64,000 nt of DNA from Caballeronia sp. INDeC2 (GTDB taxonomy: Bacteria; Pseudomonadota; Gammaproteobacteria; Burkholderiales; Burkholderiaceae). A program made the position numbers and the translations under genes. Position 1 is the stretch's first letter, and each line of letters starts with the position of its first letter. The DNA is taken from assembly GCF_023631325.1 (NCBI RefSeq), contig NZ_JALQDG010000030.1, forward strand, positions 62,001-126,000. The letters run 5' to 3'. The notes under the pieces are model-generated. The model searched no databases, was not told the origin of the DNA, and worked only from the letters and a program-made list of their open reading frames with translations. Below, piece by piece: positions 8,295 through 17,521 of this stretch.

Positions 8295-9362
8295 CTAGCC
8301 GAGCGCGGGCATCGTCTCGGCAAGCTGTGCGAGCAGCGCTTTGGCCTGATCGATGCTGTCTGCGTCGTTCGGACGGAACAGCACGTGCGCCGCGTGCGGC
8401 AATTCAGTATAGAGCGCCTGGTTGCTGCGCCGGTAGGCGGGATCGTAATGGCGGTCGATCAGCTCGGCGAAGAGCGAGGCACGTGCGTTCTCGTCGATCA
8501 GCCGATGCCAGTGCGCCACGCGCTCGCGGCTATGCAGCGCGACGAGCTTCGTCAACTGCGCCTTGAAGAACGCGGGGTCGTCGAAGAGATGCCCGTAGTC
8601 CTGCAACAGAAACGCGATGCGGTCGTCGCGGCGCGCCTCCACCTGCACGCACGACGCGATATGCAGATTGTCGAGCACGGCATCGGGCATCGAAATCGAG
8701 CCGATGCGCCGCCCTTCCGCCTCGACGAACACCGGTTTGGCCGGATCGAAACCCGAAAGCGCGTGCACGAGCGCCGAATCGAACGCTTTTTGCGACGGCT
8801 GCGGGTGCCCCGGCAGCGCGCCGAGCAGCGATCCGCGATGCGCCGCGAGCGCTTCCAGATCGAGCGTCTGCGCGCCCGCGGCGTCGAGCGCCTTCAGGAG
8901 CCGCGTCTTGCCGCTGCCGGTATGCCCGATCAGCGCGATGAAGCGAAAACGCCCGGGCAGCGTGCCGAGCCGGGCGATCACGTCGCGCCGGTAGCTTTTG
9001 TAGCCGCCTTCGAGTTGCCGCGCCTGCCAGCCGATCATGTTGAGCCACGTCGTCATCGCGCCCGAGCGTTTCCCGCCGCGCCAGCAATAGACGAGCGGCC
9101 GCCAGTTGCGCGGCTTGCCGGCGAAGATCGTGTCGAGATGCATCGCGATATTGCGCGCGACCATCGCCGCGCCGACGCGCGTCGCCTCGAACGGCGACAC
9201 CTGCTTGTACATCGTCCCGACGATCACGCGCTCCTCGTTGCTGAGGACGGGCGCGTTGATCGCGCCGGGGATGCGGTCCTCGGCGAATTCGAGCGGCGTG
9301 CGGACATCGACGATTTCTTCGAAATCGCTCAGACGCTCAATGGGGACGAGGAGGTTTTTCAC
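8295..9362 (-). CDS. mnmH: tRNA 2-selenouridine synthase
   Basis: A 355-residue enzyme converting 2-thiouridine to 2-selenouridine at the wobble position of tRNAs for Lys, Glu and Gln, using geranyl diphosphate and selenophosphate. The N-terminal rhodanese domain (about 1-130) carries the active-site cysteine in VYCWRGGKRSG. The P-loop domain follows with GHTGSGKT and the family-typical LDLEALAAHRGSLLG. The GTG start at 9362 gives the usual N-terminus; the frame extends 41 codons further upstream but that part is basic and low-complexity. It is divergent from eutB. No selD is in the window, so selenophosphate supply must be encoded elsewhere. Confidence 0.9.
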   Translation of the reverse strand: MKNLLVPIERLSDFEEIVDVRTPLEFAEDRIPGAINAPVLSNEERVIVGTMYKQVSPFEATRVGAAMVARNIAMHLDTIFAGKPRNWRPLVYCWRGGKRSGAMTTWLNMIGWQARQLEGGYKSYRRDVIARLGTLPGRFRFIALIGHTGSGKTRLLKALDAAGAQTLDLEALAAHRGSLLGALPGHPQPSQKAFDSALVHALSGFDPAKPVFVEAEGRRIGSISMPDAVLDNLHIASCVQVEARRDDRIAFLLQDYGHLFDDPAFFKAQLTKLVALHSRERVAHWHRLIDENARASLFAELIDRHYDPAYRRSNQALYTELPHAAHVLFRPNDADSIDQAKALLAQLAETMPALG

Positions 9363-9507
9363 GGGCTGGGGGCGGGGCTTTGGCTGAATCGAGCGAAAAA
9401 TTATCGCACGCAGGCGCGTTTCGGCCCGGCGGCGCATTTTTGAGCGCGGCGGCGCGGCGCGCGCGAAGCGGCTAAAGTGCATCAAATCGATCCATCCGGG
9501 GGAAGCG

Positions 9508-10884
9508 ATGAGCTATCACGAGACGATCGGCGCGCGCCGCTACCGCTTCGACGATCTGAAGACGCTGCTCGCGCGCGCCAGCCCGCGCCGCTCCGGCGAC
9601 GAACTCGCGGGCATTGCCGCAGCGACGGAAGAAGAGCGTGTCGCCGCAAAAATGGCGCTCGCGCAGGTGCCGCTCGCCGCGTTCCTCGACGAGCCGCTCA
9701 TCCCCTATGAAGACGACGAAGTCACGCGCCTGATCGTCGATACGCACTCGCGCGAGGCCTTTGCGCCGATCGCGCATCTGACGGTCGGCGAATTTCGCGA
9801 GTGGCTGCTCGCCGACAGCACCGATACCGCCGCGCTCGAAAGCATCACGATGGGCGTCACGCCGGAAATGGCCGCGGCCGTTTCCAAGCTGATGCGCAAC
9901 CAGGATCTGATTCTTGCCGCGAGAAAACGCCCGGTCGTCACGCGCTTTCGCACGACTATCGGGCTGCCCGGGCATCTGTCGGTGCGGCTGCAGCCGAATC
10001 ATCCGACCGACGATCCGAAAGGCATTGCCGCGTCCATGCTCGACGGCCTCCTGTACGGCTGCGGCGATGCCGTCATCGGCGTGAATCCGGCATCCGATTC
10101 GCCCGCCGCCATCGGCAGATTGCTTGCGATGATGGACGATTTCCGCCAGCGCTACGACGTGCCGATGCAGTCGTGCATCCTCACGCACGTCACCAACACG
10201 CTCGCGGCGATCGAACAAGGCGCGAGCGTCGATCTCGTGTTTCAGTCGGTCGGGGGCACCGAGCGGGCGAACGCGAGCTTCGGCGTTTCGCTCGGGCTGC
10301 TGGAGGAAGCGCACGACGCGGCGTTGTCGCTCGAGCGCGGCACCGTCGGCGACAACGTCATGTACTTCGAGACGGGACAAGGCAGCGCGCTGTCGGCGAA
10401 CGCGCATCATGGCGTCGATCAGCAAACGTGCGAAGCGCGCGCGTATGCGGTCGCGCGGCGCTTCAGACCACTTTTGACGAATACGGTGGTCGGCTTCATC
10501 GGCCCGGAATATCTTTACGATGGCCGGCAGATCATCCGCGCGGGACTCGAAGATCACTTCTGCGGCAAGCTGCTCGGCGTGCCGATGGGCTGCGACATCT
10601 GTTACACCAATCACGCGCAAGCCGACCAGGACGACATGGACACGCTGCTCACGCTGCTCGGTGTTGCGAACGTCAACTTCATCATGGGCGTGCCGGGCGC
10701 GGACGATGTCATGCTCAATTATCAGAGCACGTCGTTTCATGATGCGCTCTATATCCGCCGCGTGCTGAACCTGAAGCGCGCGCCGGAATTCGAAGCATGG
10801 CTCGCGAAGATGCGCGTCACCGACGGACACGGCGGCCTGCTCGCGGCCAGCGCGCAACCTTTGCTCGAATGGATCGACTCATGA
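9508..10884 (+). CDS. eutB: Ethanolamine ammonia-lyase large subunit
   Basis: A 458-residue TIM-barrel subunit of the adenosylcobalamin-dependent enzyme that splits ethanolamine into acetaldehyde and ammonia. The match runs end to end: SYHETIGARRYRFDDLK at the start, the substrate and cobalamin region LPGHLSVRLQPNHPTDDPKG, CILTHVTNTL, YFETGQGSALSANAHHGVDQ and GCDICYTNHAQADQDD. GGGGGAAG lies before the ATG. eutC overlaps its stop (ATGA). There are no microcompartment shell genes and no EutA reactivase nearby, so this is the simple, non-compartment version typical of soil proteobacteria. Confidence 0.96.
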   Translation: MSYHETIGARRYRFDDLKTLLARASPRRSGDELAGIAAATEEERVAAKMALAQVPLAAFLDEPLIPYEDDEVTRLIVDTHSREAFAPIAHLTVGEFREWLLADSTDTAALESITMGVTPEMAAAVSKLMRNQDLILAARKRPVVTRFRTTIGLPGHLSVRLQPNHPTDDPKGIAASMLDGLLYGCGDAVIGVNPASDSPAAIGRLLAMMDDFRQRYDVPMQSCILTHVTNTLAAIEQGASVDLVFQSVGGTERANASFGVSLGLLEEAHDAALSLERGTVGDNVMYFETGQGSALSANAHHGVDQQTCEARAYAVARRFRPLLTNTVVGFIGPEYLYDGRQIIRAGLEDHFCGKLLGVPMGCDICYTNHAQADQDDMDTLLTLLGVANVNFIMGVPGADDVMLNYQSTSFHDALYIRRVLNLKRAPEFEAWLAKMRVTDGHGGLLAASAQPLLEWIDS

Positions 10885-11651
10885 AAAGCGCCGACGCCTG
10901 GGACGCGCTGCGGCGCTTTACCAATGCACGCATTGCGCTCGGCCGCGTCGGTAGCAGCCTGCCGACCGCGCCCTTGCTCGCGTTCGAGCTCGCGCATGCG
11001 CAGGCGCGCGACGCGGTGCATCAGCCGCTCGATACGGCTGCGCTGGTATCCGCCCTGCGCGCCGCCGGTTTCGATGCGCTCGAGGTGCGCAGCGCCGCGC
11101 CGGATCGCGATCACTATCTGCGTCGCCCGGATCTAGGACGCATGCTCGACGATGCGAGCGTCGAACGTCTGAGCACGCACGCCGACACGACCGACGATCC
11201 ACCCGAACTCGTCTTTGTTGCCGCCGATGGCCTGTCGGCGTTTGCCGCGCAACGGCACGTTGCACCGTTGCTTGCGTGTCTGCGCGGGAAGCTCGACGGC
11301 TGGAAGATGGCGCCCGTCGTGATCGCGACGCAGGCGCGCGTCGCGCTAGGCGATCGCATCGGCGAGCTTTTACGGGCGAAGATCGTCGTGGTGATGATAG
11401 GCGAGCGGCCGGGGCTAAGTTCGCCCGACAGTCTCGGGCTTTATGTGACCTATGCGCCGCGCGCTGGCCGTCATGATGCCGAGCGTAACTGCATCTCGAA
11501 TGTTCGGCCCGAAGGGCTCGGTTACGAGAATGCGGCGTTTAAGCTGGTTTGGCTGTTGAATGAAGCGCGTACGTTGAGACTCACTGGCGTTGGGTTGAAG
11601 GATCATAGCGGGGCGTTGCCTTCGGCGGATGGTGGGGTGCTCGAAGGGTAG
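10881..11651 (+). CDS. eutC: Ethanolamine ammonia-lyase small subunit
   Basis: A 256-residue small subunit that binds the cobalamin with EutB. The start ATG at 10881 overlaps the eutB stop in ATGA. Family features include WDALRRFTNARIALGRVG, LLAFELAHAQARDAVH, a central region with DGLSAFAAQRHV, VVVMIGERPGLSSPDSLGLY and the end NAAFKLVWLLNEA. The length is normal. Base usage in the last 100 bases is slightly less GC-rich than upstream, but the alignment with the family runs to the end. Confidence 0.95.
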   Translation: MKSADAWDALRRFTNARIALGRVGSSLPTAPLLAFELAHAQARDAVHQPLDTAALVSALRAAGFDALEVRSAAPDRDHYLRRPDLGRMLDDASVERLSTHADTTDDPPELVFVAADGLSAFAAQRHVAPLLACLRGKLDGWKMAPVVIATQARVALGDRIGELLRAKIVVVMIGERPGLSSPDSLGLYVTYAPRAGRHDAERNCISNVRPEGLGYENAAFKLVWLLNEARTLRLTGVGLKDHSGALPSADGGVLEG

Positions 11652-11681
11652 ATCTTTTGCGCCGGATCCCGGAATCGTGTC

Positions 11682-11728
11682 GGTTTATCAGCACTGCCTC
11701 TGTGCGGGCGGGGCATCGCTGATAAACC
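11682..11728. repeat. Inverted repeat between eutC and the sigma-54 activator gene
   Basis: Perfect 11-base arms GGTTTATCAGC (11682-11692) and GCTGATAAACC (11718-11728) are separated by 25 bases in the tail-to-tail gap between eutC and the regulator. The arms extend by three more positions with one mismatch. No T-run follows on either strand. It may act as a transcript-ending hairpin for both genes or as a protein site. Confidence 0.6.
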
Positions 11729-11786
11729 AACAAGAAATCAGGCCATCCATAGAAGCCCGACATTTACAGCACAGGCGCACGAGCCA

Positions 11787-13652
11787 TCATCGAATCCGCA
11801 ACTTGCGATACAACGTCGTCCGCGATATCCCCAGCGCCCGCGCCGTCGCCGACACATTGCCGCCGTGAGCCTTCAGCGCCGCAGCCACCGCACTCGCTTC
11901 GATATCAACGAGACGCGCGCCGTTCGCCGCCAACGGTACATCTCCAATCGAACCCCGTTCACCCAGCTCATCGAGAAAATCATGCGGCAGATGCTCGACG
12001 CCGATATGCGTATCGAAATCATCGAGCATGGCGGACGCAGTGCGCAGCACATTGCTCAACTGCCGAAAGTTACCCGGCCAAGGATGACGCGCAAAGAGCG
12101 CAAGCACATCGTCATCGATGCCGACGATGCGGCCCGCAAAACGCTCGCGACGCAGCATCTTGTCGACGACCGCGCGCAGATCCGTGCGCTCGGCAAGCGG
12201 CGGCAGCGTAACCGAAAGACCGTTGATGCGGTAATACAGATCCTCGCGAAACGTCCCCTGCGCGACACACTCCCGCAACTTGCGATTGCTCGCGCAAACG
12301 AGCGTGAAATCGACCGGCACCGCGCGCCCCGCGCCGAGCGGCTCGACGACGCGTTCCTGCAGCACGCGCAGCAAGCGGCTTTGCATCGCGAGCGGCATAT
12401 CGCCGATTTCATCGAGAAAAAGCATGCCGCCGTTGGCCTGCACGATCTTGCCGATCGCACCGCGCTTCGCCGCGCCCGTGAATGCGCCCTGCGCGTAGCC
12501 GAAAAGCTCCGATTCGATCAGCGTCTCCGGCAACGACGCGCAGTTCACCGCGACGAACGGCCCCGCGCGGCGCGGCGAATCGCCGTGAATCGCGCGCGCA
12601 AGCATTTCCTTGCCCGCGCCCGTTTCCCCGCCGATCAAAATGGCGATGTTCTTGCCGATGACCTTGCGCACGCGCGCGACGATATCGTTCATCTGCGCGT
12701 CGCCGGTGCAGAGATCGGCGAGGGTCGATCCGGCCTGCTCGCGCGTCGCGATCGCGGCCGTCGCAAGCGGCGCAGTGGACGCCGGACGCGCGTGAAACTC
12801 GACGCTCGCGAACACCGCGACCCCGCTATGCAGTTCGAGCCGGCACGGTGCTTCGCCCGCGCACGCGATCAGCGCGTCGACGCGCTCGCCGAACAGCGCC
12901 TCGAGCGTCTGCGAACGCAGATGCGCCAGCTCGCGTCCGAGCTGGAATTGGGCGCTGCGGTTCGCGCATAGCAGACGACCATCGAGATCGAAGACGGCGA
13001 GGCCTTCCATCAGCGTGCCGATGAATTCGGGGCGGCTGTGAAAGCGGATGCGCAGCCCGTCGCCGAACATGCTCGCGATCAGGCGGTTCTCGATCATCTG
13101 CCCGGACATCTTCACGAGCGCCATCGTGTGCTGGTGATATCCGCGCCGATCGCCGGTGACATCGAGCACGCCGGAGAGATTGCCGTGCGGATCGAGGATC
13201 GGCACGCTCGAACACGTGAGGAAGTGATTGGCGCGCAAATAATGCTGATCGCCATTGACGGTGACGGCGACGCGCTCGGCGATCGTCGTGCCGATCGCGT
13301 TGGTGCCCTGATGTTCTTCGCTCCACAACGCGCCCGCCCGCAGCGCGACTTTTTCTGCGCGGGCGAGGAAATCGTCGTCGCCGAGCGAATGGAGAATGAG
13401 ACCGCTCGCGTCGGTCAGCGCGATCATGCTGTGCGTGTTGGCGATCTGCGCGTACAGCGTTTCCATCACCGGCAGTGCGTGCGAGAAGAGCGCACGGCTC
13501 TCTCCGAGCTTGACGGCGAGTTCCGCGCCCGACAGCACGGCGTAATCCGGGCGCATCGTCTCGAACAGGCCGAACGTGGCCGAGCGCTCGTGCGAATGAC
13601 GGATCACATCGCGTTGCTCAGGCTGCAAGGCCGCGCCGATGGCATGCTGCAT
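11787..13652 (-). CDS. Sigma-54-dependent activator, AcoR type (GAF-AAA+-Fis)
   Basis: A 621-residue bacterial enhancer-binding protein. The N-terminal sensor region (about 30-300) has a GAF-like fold as in AcoR. The AAA+ domain (about 310-540) has Walker A GGETGAGKE, the sigma-54 contact loop GAFTGA and Walker B MLFLDEIGD. The C-terminal Fis-type helix-turn-helix reads AALKAHGGNVSATARALGISR. The start at 13652 is chosen because AAGGAGGAGG precedes it. AcoR-type proteins activate acetoin, alcohol or aldehyde catabolic operons. Its convergent position beside eutBC suggests a link to ethanolamine or acetaldehyde use, but that is inference; a target promoter was not identified. Confidence 0.88.
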   Translation of the reverse strand: MQHAIGAALQPEQRDVIRHSHERSATFGLFETMRPDYAVLSGAELAVKLGESRALFSHALPVMETLYAQIANTHSMIALTDASGLILHSLGDDDFLARAEKVALRAGALWSEEHQGTNAIGTTIAERVAVTVNGDQHYLRANHFLTCSSVPILDPHGNLSGVLDVTGDRRGYHQHTMALVKMSGQMIENRLIASMFGDGLRIRFHSRPEFIGTLMEGLAVFDLDGRLLCANRSAQFQLGRELAHLRSQTLEALFGERVDALIACAGEAPCRLELHSGVAVFASVEFHARPASTAPLATAAIATREQAGSTLADLCTGDAQMNDIVARVRKVIGKNIAILIGGETGAGKEMLARAIHGDSPRRAGPFVAVNCASLPETLIESELFGYAQGAFTGAAKRGAIGKIVQANGGMLFLDEIGDMPLAMQSRLLRVLQERVVEPLGAGRAVPVDFTLVCASNRKLRECVAQGTFREDLYYRINGLSVTLPPLAERTDLRAVVDKMLRRERFAGRIVGIDDDVLALFARHPWPGNFRQLSNVLRTASAMLDDFDTHIGVEHLPHDFLDELGERGSIGDVPLAANGARLVDIEASAVAAALKAHGGNVSATARALGISRTTLYRKLRIR

Positions 13653-13751
13653 CGCCTCCTCCTTTTTTTCGATCCACTCGTCGGGGCAATGTAACACCGC
13701 CGCGGCGTGCGGGTCGATCCGAGGAAGCACGCGGGTCGGCCCGCGCTCGCG

Positions 13752-13925
13752 CTACAACACAAGCGAGCCTGCCGTGATCGCGATGACGAGGAACACGACG
13801 AACAGAATCAGGAAGATGAAGAAGCAGATCTTGGCGATGCCCGCCGCGCCGGAAGACACGCGAGTAAAGCCGAAGAGTCCGGCGACGACGGAAATGATCG
13901 CGAACAGGATGGCGAGCTTGAGCAT
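13752..13925 (-). CDS. DUF1328 (YtjA-type) small membrane protein
   Basis: A 57-residue protein with two hydrophobic helices. The sequence opens LKLAILFAIISVVAGLFGFT, then a short turn with SSGAAGIAK, then ICFFIFLILFVVFLVIAI. This is the standard pattern of the DUF1328 family, abundant in proteobacteria and often stress-induced. The function is unknown. The gene is monocistronic, 99 bases upstream of the regulator gene start and on the same strand. Confidence 0.88.
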   Translation of the reverse strand: MLKLAILFAIISVVAGLFGFTRVSSGAAGIAKICFFIFLILFVVFLVIAITAGSLVL

Positions 13926-14039
13926 TGACGAGTCCGTTTATGTTGGGCTGCCATACGCTTGCAAGCTGCGTGCCTCGACGATCATCGTCGTTGTCGTCGG
14001 CGGGTGAAAAATCCGACCGTTAGTTGCGGGATGGGGCAG

Positions 14040-14064
14040 GAAAAAGCGGGCTGCGAAGCCCGCT
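14040..14064 (-). terminator. Intrinsic terminator of the OpgC-like gene
   Basis: On the minus strand the 8-bp stem AGCGGGCT / AGCCCGCT with a four-base loop is followed directly by a run of five T. It starts 11 bases beyond the stop codon of the OpgC-like gene. This is a textbook rho-independent terminator. Confidence 0.88.
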
Positions 14065-14075
14065 CCTAGACGTTT

Positions 14076-15230
14076 TCAATGCGTCCGATTGTCGACGGTT
14101 GCCGCGACGGTCGCACGCGCGGGGGCGGCCATCGCCACTGGCGCCGGCTGTCGCGTGCCGAGCCAGTTCGCGACCCACCGATGCGCATGCGGCACGGAAA
14201 GCAGCGCGCCGATGGCGATCGCATCTGCGGCGAGGCCCGCTGGTACGTTGACGAGGCCATCGGTCAGCGTGAACAGGATCGAATCGACGACGAGCGAGAT
14301 CACCGTCCCCGCGACGAAGGACACCATGCCGTCCCGTCCCAACGCCCCGATCCACGGTAGCCGATGCGCCACGGCCTTGACGACGCCATAGCGCGCCAGA
14401 TTCGCCGCGATCCACGCGATAGCCAAAAAATTCACGACGCGCGGTCCGGCAAGATCGCGCTTGAAGGCGCTGTCCAGCACGGGCGGCAGCACGAGCAGCT
14501 TGTAATACGCCATGCCCGCGATCAACGCGACTGCGCCCGCGCTCACGATCCAGCCGAAGCGGTTCACGCTCACGCGCTGGTAAACCGGCTGACAGCGCGC
14601 CAGCACGCCGAGCACGAATATCAACTGCCATGCGGCGGGATTGAAGTCCCAGAGGTTGTCATCGACAGAAGGCATGAATTCGCCCACCTGCGACGCGAAC
14701 GCCCACAGCGCGAGGCTCAGGCCAAGGAGCAGCCACGGCTTGTTGCGCGCGAGCGGCAGCATGAGCGGCACCGCGAGCGCGAAGAGCGCATACATCGGCA
14801 GGACGGCGGCGAGATACGGCTGACGCTCGAACGTGAGAATCTCCGCGATCGACGAAAGCGGCTGCGACATCAGACTGTCGAGGTCATGCAGCGCGAGATT
14901 CGGCGCGTGGCCAAAGAACGGCCGCAGCAGGAAGGATGCGACGAGCATCAGCGCGGCGGTGACGAGAAACGCGCGATAAAGCTCGAACGCGCGTTTGAGA
15001 AAGCGCACGCGGGCCGCGCTTTCGGAGCGGCGCTGAGCGAGCGACACATAAGCCGTCGCCGTGGCGAAGCCGCCGAGGAACACGAACACTTCGGCGGCGT
15101 CGTTCAGCGCGAACGAATGCAGCGTGAAGTGCGACACCATGCTGCCCCCGATATGATCGACGACGATGACGAGCAGCACTAGCCCACGGAAGAAGTCCAG
15201 CTCGACGAGACGTTGCGATTTACCCTGCAT
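14076..15230 (-). CDS. OpgC-domain membrane acyltransferase-like protein
   Basis: A 384-residue polytopic inner-membrane protein with about ten hydrophobic segments. The opening QRLVELDFFRGLVLLVIVVDHIGG is the OpgC/acyltransferase-3-like signature, with the conserved DFFRG and DH pair. E. coli OpgC succinylates osmoregulated periplasmic glucans. Many proteobacterial homologues have unknown acyl donors and acceptors. No opgGH genes are nearby, so the substrate here is not settled. A strong terminator follows the stop. Confidence 0.82.
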   Translation of the reverse strand: MQGKSQRLVELDFFRGLVLLVIVVDHIGGSMVSHFTLHSFALNDAAEVFVFLGGFATATAYVSLAQRRSESAARVRFLKRAFELYRAFLVTAALMLVASFLLRPFFGHAPNLALHDLDSLMSQPLSSIAEILTFERQPYLAAVLPMYALFALAVPLMLPLARNKPWLLLGLSLALWAFASQVGEFMPSVDDNLWDFNPAAWQLIFVLGVLARCQPVYQRVSVNRFGWIVSAGAVALIAGMAYYKLLVLPPVLDSAFKRDLAGPRVVNFLAIAWIAANLARYGVVKAVAHRLPWIGALGRDGMVSFVAGTVISLVVDSILFTLTDGLVNVPAGLAADAIAIGALLSVPHAHRWVANWLGTRQPAPVAMAAPARATVAATVDNRTH

Positions 15231-15484
15231 GCGGCTTGAGTTCGGTGTCCTGGGCGACAGGAGATTGGACGGCGGCCACGGATACGCGGCACGAAAGCAT
15301 AGGAGTTTACCCGTAAATGCGGCGGCGCATCATCAGATCAAGCGCAAATAAGCGTTTCAATTCGGGTATTTGTGACCGAAGCGCCGCTCCATTTTCGATT
15401 CGAACGAAGTTTTCAAGTTCCTTTCATTAACGACGACGAACACGCTAATATCTCGCCCTCACCTGTCGAATCATTTCCCGGACC

Positions 15485-16240
15485 ATGGACTATCTCGTCG
15501 CCCTCCTCACCGATCCCGCCGCCTGGGCCGCGCTCGCCACGCTCGTCGTGATGGAAGTCGTGCTCGGCATCGACAACCTGATCTTCATTTCCATCCTGAC
15601 CAACAAGCTGCCGGCCGCGCACCGTGAGCGCACGCAGCGCATCGGCATCGCGCTCGCGCTCGTCATGCGGCTCGGCCTGCTCGGCACGGTCGCGCTGATC
15701 GTGCGGCTCACGACGCCGATCTTCGAAGCGTTCGGCCACGGCTTCTCGTGGCGCGACCTGATTCTCATCGCGGGCGGCGTGTTTCTCGTCTGGAAGGCGA
15801 CGACCGAAATCCGCCACCACGTCACGCACCACGCCGACGGGCACAGCGGCGTCGAATCGGGCAAGTCGCTGACGCCGCTCTCGGCGATCGGCCAGATTCT
15901 GCTGCTCGACCTCGTGTTTTCCATCGACAGCATCGTGACGGCGGTCGGCATGACCGAGCACATTCCGATCATGTTCGTCGCGGTGATCGCCGCCGTGACG
16001 GTGATGCTGTTCGCCGCGGGCCCGCTGTCGCGCTTCATCGAACGCAATCCGACGATCGTGATGCTCGCGCTCGGCTTCCTGCTCGTGATCGGAATGACGC
16101 TGATCGCCGAAGGTTTCGGCTCGCACGTTCCGAAGGGCTACATCTACGCGGCGATGGCGTTCTCGGCGCTGGTCGAGGGGCTGAATATGCTGGCGCGGCG
16201 GGCGAACGGGCGGCGAGCGCCCGGCCAGCACTCGCAGTGA
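15485..16240 (+). CDS. TerC-family integral membrane protein
   Basis: A 251-residue protein with seven predicted membrane segments. The paired acidic motifs in membrane helices are diagnostic: VVLGIDNLIFISI near the start and DLVFSIDSIVTAVGM in the middle. TerC proteins (including MntP-like/Alx relatives) are linked to tellurite resistance and manganese export, and to metal loading of exported proteins. A histidine-rich loop (HHVTHHADGHSG, about 115-126) sits between the halves and may bind metal. The gene is divergent from the OpgC-like gene and stands alone. Confidence 0.9.
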   Translation: MDYLVALLTDPAAWAALATLVVMEVVLGIDNLIFISILTNKLPAAHRERTQRIGIALALVMRLGLLGTVALIVRLTTPIFEAFGHGFSWRDLILIAGGVFLVWKATTEIRHHVTHHADGHSGVESGKSLTPLSAIGQILLLDLVFSIDSIVTAVGMTEHIPIMFVAVIAAVTVMLFAAGPLSRFIERNPTIVMLALGFLLVIGMTLIAEGFGSHVPKGYIYAAMAFSALVEGLNMLARRANGRRAPGQHSQ

Positions 16241-16259
16241 TCGCGTAGCCTAAAGTTCC

Positions 16260-16292
16260 GTCGTCATCCGCCGATATCGAACGGATGACGAC
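16260..16292 (+). repeat. Inverted repeat enclosing the start codon of the GT87 gene
   Basis: Perfect 11-base arms GTCGTCATCCG (16260-16270) and CGGATGACGAC (16282-16292) are separated by 11 bases. The ATG at 16285 lies in the right arm, so an RNA hairpin would hide the start codon. No Shine-Dalgarno sequence is visible in the loop. It may instead be a terminator-like stem for the TerC gene. Confidence 0.5.
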
Positions 16293-17514
16293 CCGACCCG
16301 CTTCCCTCGCACGCGAACCCGGCCGGCGCTGGCTCGACGCCTGGCGCGTGAGCGCCTGGTGCGCCACCGTCCTGCTGGCCTTTCAGGGCTTCGGATTCTT
16401 CTTCAACGCATGGAACTCGTTGGCGAAATACGGCCATCCGGGCGGCTGGGACTTTCTGACGTTCTGGGCGGCCTCGCGCCTCACGCTCGACGGCACGCCG
16501 CTCGACGCGTATTCGTGGTCCGCGATCGAACACGCCGCGCGGCAACTTTCGCCGAATATCGTGCAGCCCGGGCCGTGGTTCTATCCGCCCAATTTTCTGC
16601 TGCTGGTGCGTCCGCTCGCGTGGCTGTCGGCGCCCGTCGCCTATGCGCTTTGCATCGGCGTTACTTCCGCGCTGTTCGTCTTCCTGATCCGTCGCGCCCT
16701 GCCGATGCGCCACATGCTCGTATGGATCGTCGCGTTTCCCGGCCTGTGGCTGAACGCGGCCCAGGGACAGAACGCCTGTCTCACCGCGAGTCTCGCGTTC
16801 GCGGCATTTCTCTCGATGCGCTCGCGGCCGGTGCTCGCGGGCGTCTTCATCGGCCTGTTGTCGATCAAGCCGCATCTGGCGATTCTGTTTCCGGTCGCGC
16901 TCGCGTGCGCGGGCATGTGGACGACCTTCATCGCGGCCGCTGTGACGGCGACCCTCTTCACGGCGATCTCGATCGGCGTATTCGGTATCGACATCGTGCC
17001 GATCTTCCTGCACGGGCTCAGCGAAGCCAACGGCTATATCGCGAGCGGCGTGCTGCCGTGGGATCAGACGGCGAGCCTCTTTGCGACCTTGCGCATGGCG
17101 CACGTGGCCACCGGCCCCGCCTACGCCGCGCAGGCATGCCAGGCGCTCGCGGCGCTGTGCGCCGTCGCGTGGGTGTGGCGCAACGCGAAGTCGCTGGAAG
17201 TGCGCGCGACGGCGCTCGTCGCGGCGACCTTCATGATCAGCCCGTACATCTATAACTACGATGCCGTCTGGCTCGGCGTGCCGCTCGCGCTCATCGCCGC
17301 GCGTGCGTTGCGCGACGGCTGGCTGCGCGGCGAAATGGCGATTCTGGGCGTCGCCTGGCTGTATCCGCAGATGGGCGATCTGCTCGCGAAGCATTACGGC
17401 ATCGGTTTGGGGCCCCTGGTTTTCGCGTCGCTGATTCTTGTCGCGATACGGCGCGCGCGTCTCGAGGCGGCCGGCGCGCGCGCGATAAAAATCGCGGTCG
17501 ATCCGGCGCATTAA
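16285..17514 (+). CDS. GT87-family membrane glycosyltransferase (DUF2029)
   Basis: A 409-residue polytopic protein with about ten hydrophobic segments. After the first membrane helix comes GGWDFLTFWAASRL, carrying the acidic residue of the GT-C fold, then PGPWFYPPNFLLLVRPLAWL and LSIKPHLAILFPVALA, both typical of the family. Relatives in actinobacteria use polyprenyl-phosphate mannose to build cell-envelope glycans; the acceptor in this organism is unknown. No other glycan genes are adjacent. The start codon sits in an inverted repeat without a clear ribosome-binding site, so the start is less certain than the family call. Confidence 0.82.
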   Translation: MTTRPASLAREPGRRWLDAWRVSAWCATVLLAFQGFGFFFNAWNSLAKYGHPGGWDFLTFWAASRLTLDGTPLDAYSWSAIEHAARQLSPNIVQPGPWFYPPNFLLLVRPLAWLSAPVAYALCIGVTSALFVFLIRRALPMRHMLVWIVAFPGLWLNAAQGQNACLTASLAFAAFLSMRSRPVLAGVFIGLLSIKPHLAILFPVALACAGMWTTFIAAAVTATLFTAISIGVFGIDIVPIFLHGLSEANGYIASGVLPWDQTASLFATLRMAHVATGPAYAAQACQALAALCAVAWVWRNAKSLEVRATALVAATFMISPYIYNYDAVWLGVPLALIAARALRDGWLRGEMAILGVAWLYPQMGDLLAKHYGIGLGPLVFASLILVAIRRARLEAAGARAIKIAVDPAH

Positions 17515-17521
17515 CCGCGCA

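Noticed and set aside
7503..9443. 646-codon open frame on the plus strand opposite the permease and mnmH
   Set aside because: Low-complexity charged composition and complete overlap with two recognised genes mark it as a shadow frame.
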